Part shown: positions 54,205 through 64,000 of the stretch, one piece after another | Position numbering within the stretch: the first letter of the stretch is position 1 | Layout of the letters: each line of letters begins with the position of its first letter | Assembly (NCBI GenBank): GCA_949130485.1 | Contig: OX422193.1 | Span: 7,983,356 to 8,047,355 of the forward strand | Direction of reading: 5' to 3' | Length of the DNA: 64,000 nucleotides | DNA from: Agelas oroides | Lineage: Eukaryota > Porifera > Demospongiae > Agelasida > Agelasidae | The notes under the pieces: generated by a model | What the model was told of the DNA's origin: nothing | Database searches by the model: none | The model's input: the letters and a program-made list of their open reading frames with translations, nothing else | Program-made: the position numbers and the translations under genes

Positions 54205-55393
54205 CTTGGTTGCGGCAGGCTCCCGCCAAAGTCACGTGCTAATCTAGTCTAGTTCCCAGACCACAAGTCAATAATCTGAGAACGAGAGTTGGACACACGA
54301 TTGGGGAAGCCCCTTCTATCACGCTCCACTGTAGATTACCTTAGTGCTTCCTCCCATTCGTTCTGACTTTTGTTCGCGCTCTGCACTAAAGCAGGGGAAC
54401 ATCTTACCGCCCTAGGACTCTGGCAGCAGCGCGTCAGGCTGTCAGACAGTAAGTTTAACATCCTCTGTTGTGTTTTGTGCAACCGATTAGCAAGCTGTAG
54501 ACTGTTGGTTTGTGGTGGAACGTCCATAACGTTGCTAACTCAGCTAACAGGAAAATACCTTTCCCATGACTTTTTTATGGGCGTAAACTAGGAGGATTGT
54601 CTAGGACTCTCATGCCTGTTGGAGAATTGTTGAATCAAGTTCTCTCCTCCACAGTGTCTCAGTATCTAGGTGTGGAGCGTATAAAGAGGGCTGTTGATCC
54701 AACTACTAGTTATTCTATAGATTGACATCTCTGTCAGTACAATGTTTTGCTTACAGTAATTTTACTACTACTTGCCAATGAGTTTTTGCTGGGCTGTGTA
54801 CGGTGTGGTGGAATGAACTGTTGTGTGGTGAAACCCTGCTTTGCAAAATGGGATACCCATTGTACAAAGAGGGGTTTCACCACACAGCAGTCACCATGTG
54901 AAATATAGAAGTTACGATTAAAAAAAAATTATCTGTTTGTGAGAAAAGTCATCAACCACTATAGAACTTTGTACTTAGCCACACCTTTACACAAAGGGTC
55001 TTCAGAAATGTACGCACCATCCTCCTGTACCAGTGGCACGATGTGCCTTGTTCTTTGTGGCTGGATGTAGGGAGACATTTTACCACAGTAACTGAATGTA
55101 CCGAGGTTGAATAACACCCAGCTGAAGTAACTTGATGAGAAAATTTTGACTGGTCTACACCGATCTTGGCCTGATGAAGCTGGGTCATCAGTTGAAAGCC
55201 TACCATCAAGTTTCGATGATACTGAATGGCAACGTTTTGAACAGTCTGTTCTAATCTTGGCCTGAAGAAGATGGGCATAGACTGATTCGTTGGTCAGTTG
55301 AAATCCTGCCACCTCAGCTGTGTGTTGTTCCAGTCAATCTTAAAGTGCTCCAACTGCTACCTTTTGTGGTACTGTTTTTGTTCCTTTGTTCAG
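54205..55393. promoter_or_regulatory. Divergent intergenic region, SPC24 / twin-CX9C gene
   Basis: The two genes face away from each other. A plus-strand GTAAGT at about 54449 could be the donor of a non-coding first exon for the CX9C gene. A minus-strand frame of 63 codons (54336-54527) overlaps it and could instead be upstream SPC24 sequence. About 55140-55310 contains an imperfect internal duplication around AATCTTGGCCTGA. Confidence 0.4.
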
Positions 55394-56098
55394 GGTGTTC
55401 ACTCCATGGAAGGAAAGTTGTTTGGCCAAACAGAGGAAGAGAAGCGACAACAACGAGCAGCAGGTATCCACACCCTACTGAGTTGCCAGGAGGAGTGTGC
55501 TAAACTGAAGAAGTGTTTCCGAGAGAGCTGGTTTGGGTGGTGTTCTGAGGAGCATAAAGCCTTTTGGAGTTGCTTCCAAAAGGTACGTACACTGTGTCGT
55601 CAATTCTGTCTACATCTGTGTATATACTTGTACCACTATCTTCAAGGGCAGGGTAACGTATTTAGTCTCGTGCCCAGACACCACCCTCTCATGAGGAAAA
55701 CCAGTCTAAAACAGTCTAGCACACCAACTGAGGGCTTAGGTCTGGTCACAAGACTAGTGTACCCAAGTGACGTTAGAAAGGGTTTGCTTTGGGCCTGCTC
55801 AAAAATTGTTACCATCTGATGTGTGTTGCTAAGCACTATATAAGTGCACGTTTGCTGTTAACTCTCTTTTGTCTGTGGTACTCTAAATATAGCACACACC
55901 AAGTGCAACTCACTGTTAAGTGCATTTCTCTGTCAGGTGCTTATTTCCTTCATGCGGAGATATAAGCATGTGTGCTTAACAATTATTATACTTAACAATA
56001 CTTGACAATACTTAATACATGAGTATGGTAATTAAGTGATTTGAGCTACAGGGAAGTTCTATGTGTGTAATTAACCACTCATTGGTTTCTAGGAATAA
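55394..56098 (+). CDS. Small twin-CX9C (CHCH-type) protein
   Basis: Exon 55394-55582 follows TTTGTTCAG and ends AAG|GTACGT. The next acceptor, TTTCTAG at 56092, gives GAA TAA at once. From the ATG at 55406 the product is 60 residues: MEGKLFGQTEEEKRQQR, then C-x9-C (SCQEECAKLKKC), eight residues, and C-x9-C (WCSEEHKAFWSC), ending FQKE. Twin CX9C proteins are usually imported to the mitochondrial intermembrane space by the Mia40 route and often assist respiratory complex assembly. I cannot name the orthologue. If 55394 is preceded by a coding exon the protein would be longer. Confidence 0.6.
55662..55775. mobile_element. Probable foldback-family element
   Basis: TAGTCTCGTGCCCAGACACC and GGTCTGGTCACAAGACTA are inverted over about 18 bp. 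Flanks do not show a clean 9-bp duplication. It lies in the intron of the CX9C gene. Confidence 0.6.
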
Positions 56099-56954
56099 AT
56101 TTGTCTCAGACCATTTTCATTGGCTTGTGGTCGGAACAATCCACATCAGCCACCTTCAGATCAACCTAGTGACATTTTGACACACACTAGAAGCACCACA
56201 AGTGCTGCCGTAAAGAAGGTTTGGTTCTTGAACACAGCTGCTGTTATTGTTAGTATGTTTTCATGTTCTAAGAAATCACTAAAACTGTAAAGCCAGTTTA
56301 CCTAGTACCAACACAGCAGAGTTTAGATAGGTAGTTGGAATGCTCTGGAGGAGAACTGGTTGCTGTGTTGTACTGTGGTAGATCAGGGACTACTCACCTT
56401 GTAGTGTGCAACGAGGATCAAGTGATTAAGGTTACGGGTACATGTTCATTAATAAAATTAGTATGTTTTGTCCATACACAAAAAAGCTACCAGATTTCAT
56501 CAATAACCAGTCACTACAGAGGGCATTCAGCTATTGTTTGGAATAACACTACGGAACACAGTCGAGTGAGAGTAAACGGCAGTTCGCTGGGGTACGAGCA
56601 CAAACTGCTACAAGCAACTTTGTGACATACTAATTTGACTCATGCACATGATCTCATAACCAAATATTCTAAACCTTACGGGAAATTCGACTCTCATTGT
56701 TGAAATTGTGAAGAGGGTTGGATGACTTGTTTACCAATTAGAGGAGGTTATTAGAGAGGGAATTATCTTTCCTGTTTTTTCGGGAGGTTCTTGGAACGAG
56801 ACTGTGACCTCAGAGTCTTATACCCAAGCCTTCACAACCACTCCCACTTCCTTCAGTATTTGATCAAAAGGGAAGGCCTCGGTGATTTCGTCACATGTGG
56901 CGATGTGATGTAATGTGAGGTAGATACTCAGTATAGGCAGTGCTCAGTAGAGAA
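56099..56954. other. Non-coding, no gene seen
   Basis: AATAAA at 56094-56099 overlaps the CX9C stop and could act as a polyadenylation signal. Otherwise only a degenerate repeat end near 56790-56900 is visible. Confidence 0.45.
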
Positions 56955-57243
56955 TCTCGAAGCCTATCTTTGTAATGTCTTGTCCAAAGCTAGAGGTTGG
57001 GATGTTTGCAAGGCAGTGTCAATACTGTAACAGCTCTTTTTGGCACATTTGGGACTGACAAGAGCACACAATGACAACTGATGAGTGCAGAGTTTGATGG
57101 TTGGGCACCGCCCCCTATGTGTCTATCCTCTAGATTTATGTGACATCACCACACAACAAAATCACCCAGCCTTTCCTCTATGTTTTTTTTGCATACTGCA
57201 AGCAATCAAAAATGGAACCAGGGAGGCCTGGGAACAAGGCTAC

Positions 57244-57865
57244 TAGCCTCGTCCCCAGGCCCGTTCGAAAAATCGGAGAAGAGGGCCTGGTATCTACTGT
57301 TCGCGCATGCGCTTAATTAGTGCGTAAAGCTCACGTGAAATTGTGCAAGGATGTGTCAAATGACGGCCAATATCATGCGGTTATGAGCTATGATGTTCGT
57401 ATATATATTATATCGCCAAGGAGGTGAGCGCTGCTCTCCTAGCCTTTGCCCACGCCTTCTGACCCCAGCGCTTATCGCTTGAACTGCACTGTCGATACAG
57501 GACCATCTTCACACTACAAATGTAAGCTATAACTTCGTAACACGAATTATAACTTTCCAAAACCTATAAGCAACCAGGATAAGTGCTTCATAGATGCTTT
57601 CTTGTCGTGTTTTAGTGCCGTCGCTTCACCTCGAAGTCGCAGGAAAGCATACAACACGGCAGAATCCAGGCCTTGCACACAAATAGCCATTGTCAGCGGT
57701 GTATGATTAAATATACGGCAAAATACACGTACGGACGTCACGGCACACGGAGGTGACACGGTATTATCCGGAATTCCCGGAATGTCGGGAAATTAAGCGC
57801 ATGTGCAAACAGTAGATACCAGGCCCTTTTCTCTGATTTTTCGAACGGGCCTGGGGACAAGGCTA
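57244..57865. mobile_element. 622-bp foldback element with perfect 9-bp target duplication
   Basis: Arms of about 70 bp begin TAGCCTCGTCCCCAGGCCCG. CAAGGCTAC flanks both sides (57235-57243 and 57866-57874). The left target sequence is itself the end of an older family member (GCCTGGGAACAAGGCTA), so the elements are nested. Confidence 0.88.
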
Positions 57866-59132
57866 CAAGGCTACAGACTAGAATAAGGCAGCTGCCGGCA
57901 ATTGTGGTTTCACAGCTGTTTCACAACTTGCAATTTTCCACCCACTTTATGTGTTATCTGGAGAGTAGTTTGTCTGGCCCTAGTCTCTTGCCCTGGGTGG
58001 ACTCTGGATGGACTTTTGGTCTTGTGCCCAGACCCCACCCACTAGAGGAGAGGGTCTGGTGACATTTGGCCAATCCCTCGGGCTTCATTAACATTGATGA
58101 CTTTTTGGAGAGAGTTTTACTTCCTCTTCCACCTCTGTACTTCCTAGAGAAGGCTTCTGGCAACAAATACTGATAGACATGACATTCCCAGGCCTTTCAC
58201 CACCTCCAGTTTTAGATCTCTTCCAGTGTGCTAATTCGGAGCGGAAGGCCTGGGAAATTTCTCATGTGCAGTGATACCAGGTAGACAGTGGGTACGTACA
58301 TAGTGGCAGTGCCTGACTGTTATATTTCACGAACTGTACGTTGATCAGCCTTGAGTATGCTGAGCAAGGGGCTGTAGTGACATTGCCTTTTGAACACTCT
58401 TGGCCTCCAGTCTGCCTTGAGATTCTTTGTTGAGTGCCACCGTCTATGTGGCTCCATGTACTATCGTTGTGTCACATCACAGCACATGATGAGCCCTCCT
58501 AGGGCTTCCCCCTTTGTTTTGCATACTGTAAGTGGTCAACAACTGGACAGTGGTGAAGGCATGGGAACCAGGCTAACGCGTATCTTGTTATGTCAGCCTG
58601 TAGCGTTGTTCCCAGGTTATTAACAAGCAAGTGGCCTGGGTACAGGGCTAGTCTGGCCTGTGGCAAGCAGGCAGCACCATGCAACTAGGTAGCTAAGGCG
58701 TTGCATAGTGATTTACTCTTAGTCTTGGAATTAGGTATTCAATTCAAGGTAGTAGCCTATCCTCTTGATCTATACCTCCTCCACACTGCAAACAATAACC
58801 GTGTAATTCTGTGGTCACCCCCCTCCTCTCCTTGTGAATTACTGTGGTCTTGCCCTCACTGCTGTGGTCATTCCCCTCTGTTTTTGAAACAATCGTCTTG
58901 TTGTGAGGCTCGCTGTTACCCTAGCGTTAGAGAGGCAGTGGGCTTGGTTTGTGCTGAACTATACCTGCAGAGAATTCTTGGACCAGCTGGGATTTGCCCA
59001 TGAGCACGAACCTACTGCTATTCTGTCACGTATTTCGAGATCAACCAATGTTTGAAGCATCGTATCGCTGATCTTCCGTTAAGGGGTGGGACTCGTACAT
59101 ACATCATAGACACATCAGATATTTATGCGTAG

Positions 59133-59348
59133 GTGTATACAAAGTGTGCGTGAGCTCCGCCCTTAACAAAAGTTTGGTGTATACAAAGTGTGCATGAGCT
59201 CCGCCCTTAACAAAAGTTTGGTGTATACAAAGTGTGCGTGAGCTCCGCCCTTAACAAAAGTTTGGTGTATACAAAGTGTGCGTGAGCTCTGCCCTTAACA
59301 AAAGTTTGGTGTATACAAAGTGTGCATGAGCTCCACCCTTAACAAAAG
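59133..59348. repeat. 44-bp minisatellite, five copies
   Basis: The unit beginning GTGTATACAAAGTGTGCGTG starts at 59133, 59177, 59221, 59265 and 59309. Each unit contains CCCTTAACAAAAG, the same TTAA target that is occupied by an element in copy A. Confidence 0.92.
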
Positions 59349-60731
59349 CGTGTCACACTTCCAACTGTGTGATGCATTCAAAGCGCAGTTGAATTTGGGG
59401 AGTGTTTACATATGGCAACATTGTTTGGAGGCCTCGGCATTTTAAGGAGAGAGAGAATCAGTTGTAATTTGGTTAGTGTATTGACCTAGACCATCTCTTA
59501 CCAGAGGCGGACAAGTGATGGTGTAGCTCAGTAGACTAGAAGTTTGCTCTGTGTCTCAGCACTTTAAGCTGTCTTGTTCTTTGGCTCTCGTGTCAGCCTC
59601 TGGTAAGTGAGCAACATGAAGCTAGGTGGCATATCCTCGTCAGTTGATAAGGCTGGCAATTTACTCTACACCTATATCAACACGATAACCTCCCCCAATA
59701 TCCTTACAACTCTTACACACACCCATACTGTTATATAAACTGGGTGAGAAGGCTGGAGTAGGAAACTAGATACTGATGGAAGATAAGCTGCCATCACTTC
59801 TAGCAGTTAACTTATTCTCATTCACAAGCTCAATCAGACCCCTTCTCCTTGCGTGAGCTAGGTGGGGTCTGGGCACGAGACCGAGCTCAATGGGGCTAGA
59901 CCATATTCTGAACAGGAGAACAAAAAACAAACACTGCATAGTTTGTCTACTTTATTGGCTCTGAAAATAAAGATGATGTACTTAACCACATTCCTGGGCC
60001 AATTAACTACATTACAGGTTTGTTTCCTAAAGAGTTTTGCTTGGGGGTTAGGTCTGTTTATGGATCTAACATCAAGCTCGCTGTGACCAGCTCTGAAATT
60101 TGATACTTTGCATGTGAGTGTGTTAGTCGGAACATACCTAGCTAGCTAGCATACGATCTCAACCTGGAGCTGATGGTAGACAGATCAGTTGTCATGATAA
60201 ACGTACGCTGACCTCTGTGAACCTTAGTCAGAACTCAATGTGAGAGCAGAAACACACTTTGGCTCAGAAGGTAGTGTGCTTGTTTCATCCTTGGGCCAAT
60301 TAGGACAGCTCCCCTATTCAATTGTTTGGTCTTACAAGAGCACCAAATCTTGTAACTTAAGAACAGTGGCTACACAATGGTAGGTTAGGGTAGGCAGTGG
60401 CAGTATTTTCATGTCTTGCAACACTAAGTAGCTACACTAAAACAACTTTCCTACTTTTCTGTTGAATTTTGCTCGAGGTTCAGAGCAGAGTACAGTTTCG
60501 ATAAGAGACCTGTCTGCAAGCTTTCTCTGTCCATGCACTCAGAACAGTTAAGGTGGCCTTAAGTTTATTTACAGAAGTACGTGAAGGTATTGCAATAGTT
60601 TACACAAATTGAATGGCTGCCGAGCTTTGTCATCGTTATTCTGACCGTTTAGCGATAATTTAACACCACAAAAATTTTTTACGCAGATTATTTTTTACGT
60701 GAGAATTTCCCAATCTATAGTGTATTTGATA

Positions 60732-60732
<1 letters not shown>

Positions 60733-60762
<30 letters not shown>

Positions 60763-60775
60763 ACACACACACACA
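60733..60775 (+). repeat. Poly-C plus (CA)n microsatellite, copy B
   Basis: This is the copy B counterpart of 5006-5041, with a longer CA run. Confidence 0.9.
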
Positions 60776-60784
60776 GGCACAACC

Positions 60785-60937
60785 ATGAGCAGCACCAACT
60801 GCTGTCACCAGTGCTGCCAGTGCTGTTGCTACCCGTGCATCCATTGCTGCTGCAAAGACTCCATAGAAAAGCCCAACAAGTACCCCCACGTTCAGTACAG
60901 TCTTTTTCCTCTTGCTGCGAGTGCCCAGAATGTATAA
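60785..60937 (+). CDS. Possible cysteine-rich protein, copy B
   Basis: A same-length 50-codon counterpart of 5050-5202, still open. It differs at two residues. The same doubts about which strand codes apply. Confidence 0.28.
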   Translation: MSSTNCCHQCCQCCCYPCIHCCCKDSIEKPNKYPHVQYSLFPLAASAQNV

Positions 60938-61722
60938 TGAAGCAGGGTAACTTGGTGGCCGCAGGCAATCTTGCAGCCTTCCAGAAACATTGATGAATGG
61001 CCCCACTGGATAACTCTTCATGTCCAATCAATCAAATCTCCCTTTCACATGGAGTGAGCCTTTCTGACGGTGACTGACAAGAAGGTGCAGCAAGTGTACA
61101 GTGGATTGAGAAACCATGGCACAATGTCTGCTCCAAAAATGTGTTGTGAACCAGAAAAATGCATCATGGATTGAATCAGACAGTGGGAATGGACGCAATG
61201 AAGTGTTGAGATAGGTTGCTATGTTTTTCAGTCATTGCACCATACATGCTGGTTACTTTGTTTCTGTAATGCCCTTGCTTTCTAGGAGTGGCCTATTCAC
61301 AATTGTTTATCACAGTATCAAGTTTTGAGAATTTCTATGAAGTTATTGGTTTTCAAGGTTGATGTGTAGTGCCACATCTGTGAGATTACTCGCACTCCAT
61401 GTATTGAAGTTACTTATTAAAAGTTGTTTATGAATGAATCATTCATGTGTTGACGGCTAAGTTGAAAGTGGGTCCAAAAATTGTCAGGTGAGACAGCTTG
61501 CAAGGCACTGCCATATGGCCCTTAAGGTCGTCCCACTTGAGCCCCTCCTGCGGCCACATGTGCAGCTAATGAAACCTCAATATGCATCTGAGTATTTTGC
61601 ATGTAAACATTAGATGACAATATACAGGGCAGTGAATATACAACGTTAACTAAGACAGTATAGTCCCACGAGTCCTTGTGTGTGTTGTATCGAGTCACTT
61701 CCAAGATAGTGGCTTTCTGGGT

Positions 61723-63942
61723 TCAGTTTTCAGTTTTCAGTTTGCCTCTGTGGCCTGTCCTTGACTTCACTTCCCTTTCCCGTGCATCAGCCAAAGCTAG
61801 CTCCTCATCATACCTAATGTACAGTGTAGTGAGTGACATTGGTGTTCCGAGCATTAATAACAAAACACTGGATAGTGTCGTGACAGCCAGATTTTCCTCA
61901 CAGCTGGCTCACAAAACTAAACACAGTAAGAGTGTTAGCACGAGATCCAGTTGGTAACTAAAAGCAATGTATCAGTGGTGATTTTTTGTTCACGGACAGA
62001 ACATAGTTAATAACCTACAGCGTTTCAAATTTTCCAAGTGCTTCTTTAGGAGGAGACTTGTTCCACTTCACACTGCAGGACAAAGACATCCAGAAAGATA
62101 AGTGTGCTTTGTTGCTGGATTACCAAAATATTGCCATAGCACATCCAAAGAAGAGTCTGCTACCATAATCACGAAGGAGGACCGTATGTGGAGTAATTAG
62201 AAAGGGATATTGTTAGGCTGCACTGTTGGCACTAAAACCCGGAACTTCTCTTGTTTCTCATTCCACTGACGAGCAGACACTTCCACAACATGCACACATT
62301 TGTGTACTCTGCACATCTTAACAAACAACAGACAGTTTCAGTCCACAACACATATAGAAAATCAGCCTCAACACTGTACACTCCTCTTAGCTTCGGACCA
62401 CCTCCCAGCTTTTCATTATTTATAGTAGCTAGTTCACGTAGTGAAAATCTGCATTGCAAACAACAGAAACCAGTGATGTATCTAGGAATGGGCCTGGTCA
62501 GGCAAGGCTGTGCATAATTTAGAACATAATTCCTGTGTATGCTTGCAGTGGGATGAACTTGCACTGCTACTGCAATGGCATGGGTGTGTAGAAGAGATAG
62601 CTAAAAGTGGCCTCAGAATCACCCCGAGAGACTCTAAAATTGTCTGAGGGAGGATGCCACCAGATGTCTCTACATTGTTCTGTGTTTAGTGCAGAAGCTC
62701 CTTGCACCCTTTGGCCATACTTGCCGGACTACCTTCTGTACCCTGTCTATACCACTACAGTTCTCTATTACATTGATGCATACTCTGGAAATCCAGAAGG
62801 GGATAGCACAATGTTAATGATGTCATTGATGAGGGAGGTCTTCATGACACGGTCACTGGGAGTGGTGTGCGACAAGGAAGGTGAGGCATTCACCTGAGAG
62901 ATACAGATAAGAATATAGGATGGTAATGCGCATGGAATGGGGATGTATTCAGTCAAAAGTAGGACTGGGATTCTCTGGGGTGATTGGTTACGGTGAAACT
63001 CTTACAAATATGAGCATTCTTGTGACAAGAAAACATGCAAGACATCCCCTGAGCATGCAAACGAGAAGGAAGGTGGCCCATACATACCTCAATCAGCCAT
63101 GGTTTCAGGTTGGTGTCAATAATGATGTCATATCTGTATGTAGAATAATGATGATGTCATATCTGCATGTAGAATAATGATGATGTCATATCTGTATGTA
63201 GAATAATGATGTCATATTCAGTAACATGTGGTGGCATTGCATGAACAGTAAAAATACTGATGTTGATGGAGGGAGTAGGCTGGACATGGTAATGGTAACA
63301 TTTGTAGTGGTAACATTTGTAGTGGTACTGCCCCCTCCTCCACCCTGGTAGGAGTGGTGTGGTTATGTGTGTGTCTATGTGTGCATTGTGTACATACGTG
63401 TGATGTACACACGTGTGTGTGTGTATGTGTGTGTGTGTGTGTGTGTGTGCATGTGCATGTATGCATGCTATGTGTATGTGTGGTTGTGCATATGTGTAAG
63501 TGTATAATGGTGTGTACATTTGGTGGGATATATATAGTAGTGTAATGTTGACAGTGAGATGTCTTACCCGTAACATTCAAAACAATGACGATCACTTGAC
63601 ATGACGTTCTGAAGAGGAGGAAGAAAGCCAAGTATGTACAGTGGTAGGATAGGACTGACACAGTTCTGAACAATTAATGAACTATTTCAAAATTGTCACA
63701 ATCTATCATGGTTGTTCCAGCCTTTTACCACTTAGCTCTCGTAAGTCAGGCACATATCAATATCAGACCCCCAGGCCACTCCCAGATTTTACCACATAGT
63801 CTTGAAGAAAAATCCAATTTTAGCCGCGTGTTGGAGTGGCCTAGGAATGAGGCTAGCTGGAAGCTAGTATCTGTCACACCTGGACTGCTTTCAGAGAGTG
63901 CACAATCTGCCAGTTGATGTCATCAAACAACTTGTCCGTTGC
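61723..63942 (-). CDS. TTLL1: TTLL1 copy B, exons 10-15 only in window
   Basis: Exons, 5' to 3': 63880-63942, 63568-63608, 63088-63133, 62784-62893, 62019-62072, 61723-61813. All splice sites and phases match copy A. Apart from one L to S change in exon 11, the differences I checked up to exon 14 are synonymous, so coding constraint seems to have persisted. In the last exon a 7-bp insertion (an extra TGAAAAC) shifts the frame after KLKTE and stops at 61723, removing the conserved PRKPLSWK tail. Upstream exons lie beyond 64000. It may be a second gene with an altered tail, a decaying copy, or the other allele. Confidence 0.85.
63124..63217. repeat. 29-bp tandem repeat spanning a TTLL1 acceptor
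   Basis: The unit GATGTCATATCTGTATGTAG plus nine bases is present about 3.3 times. Each full unit carries the exon 12 acceptor, read on the minus strand as CTACATACAG|ATATGACATC. Possible exon starts are 63133, 63162 and 63191. Copy A has a single unit. Confidence 0.85.
63405..63452 (+). repeat. (GT)n microsatellite
   Basis: GT-rich tract in TTLL1 copy B between exons 11 and 12. The equivalent tract in copy A (about 8470-8575) is more degenerate. Confidence 0.9.
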
Positions 63943-64000
63943 CTAGGAGATTGAAGGAACAAACAATGAACATATCGAGTTCAAGCTGCAGGTAACACTT

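Larger units (their letters stand above)
56955..64000. repeat. Segmental duplication, copy B
   Basis: This is the partner of 1-9488 in the same orientation, continuing past the right edge. It lacks the copy A insertions at 2937-3647, 7145-7655 and 8918-9355, and has its own 44-bp minisatellite at 59133-59348. Confidence 0.9.

Noticed and set aside
54336..54527. 63-codon minus-strand frame upstream of SPC24
   Set aside because: A weak donor follows it and no clear acceptor links it to the SPC24 exon at 54015-54204. It may be 5' leader of either divergent gene.
63157..63673. His-Thr-rich frames of about 140-150 codons
   Set aside because: They read through the (GT)n tract and TTLL1 exon 11 in wrong frames.

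Overview
This is eukaryotic, animal-type DNA. Genes are split by many GT-AG introns, there are no operons, and repeats fill most of the non-coding sequence. A cilium gene (TTLL1), a metazoan-style kinetochore gene (SPC24) and a Death-domain/ankyrin gene indicate an animal. The Death + large helical region + ankyrin layout resembles, from memory only, predicted demosponge proteins. My best guess is a demosponge, at moderate confidence.

Layout. (1) 1-9488 is copy A of a segmental duplication; copy B is 56955-64000, and both run off the window. (2) A complete TTLL1 gene on the minus strand spans 14263 to 5963. Its 15 exons join in phase to 422 codons. Its last six exons lie in copy A. Exon 13 is present twice in copy A, on either side of an inverted-repeat element. 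Copy B holds a second set of exons 10-15 with a frameshifted C-terminus. (3) A 33-kb minus-strand gene runs from 48638 to 15664. Its 17 exons join in phase to 1065 codons: Death domain, a 311-residue unknown region, a Ser/Arg-rich region, then ten ankyrin repeats encoded one per exon. Its introns carry paralogous sequence blocks, several transposable elements and two candidate plus-strand mini-genes. (4) 48648-50633 is a cluster of foldback elements directly upstream of that gene's start codon. (5) SPC24 lies at 54204-51031, minus strand. (6) A small twin-CX9C protein gene lies at about 55394-56098, plus strand, divergent from SPC24.

The recurring theme is a foldback transposon family with TAG(T/C)CTCG termini and 9-bp target-site duplications. 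Members range from 44 to about 620 bp. Other elements have TTAA, TA, 4-bp or 8-bp target duplications, and several are confirmed by an empty site in a paralogous copy inside this window.

The genes do not form a pathway. TTLL1 modifies ciliary tubulin, SPC24 anchors microtubules at kinetochores, and the Death-ankyrin protein is probably an intracellular signalling or immune scaffold. Exon borders were read by eye from splice consensus, phase continuity and family resemblance. No RNA evidence or database search was available.
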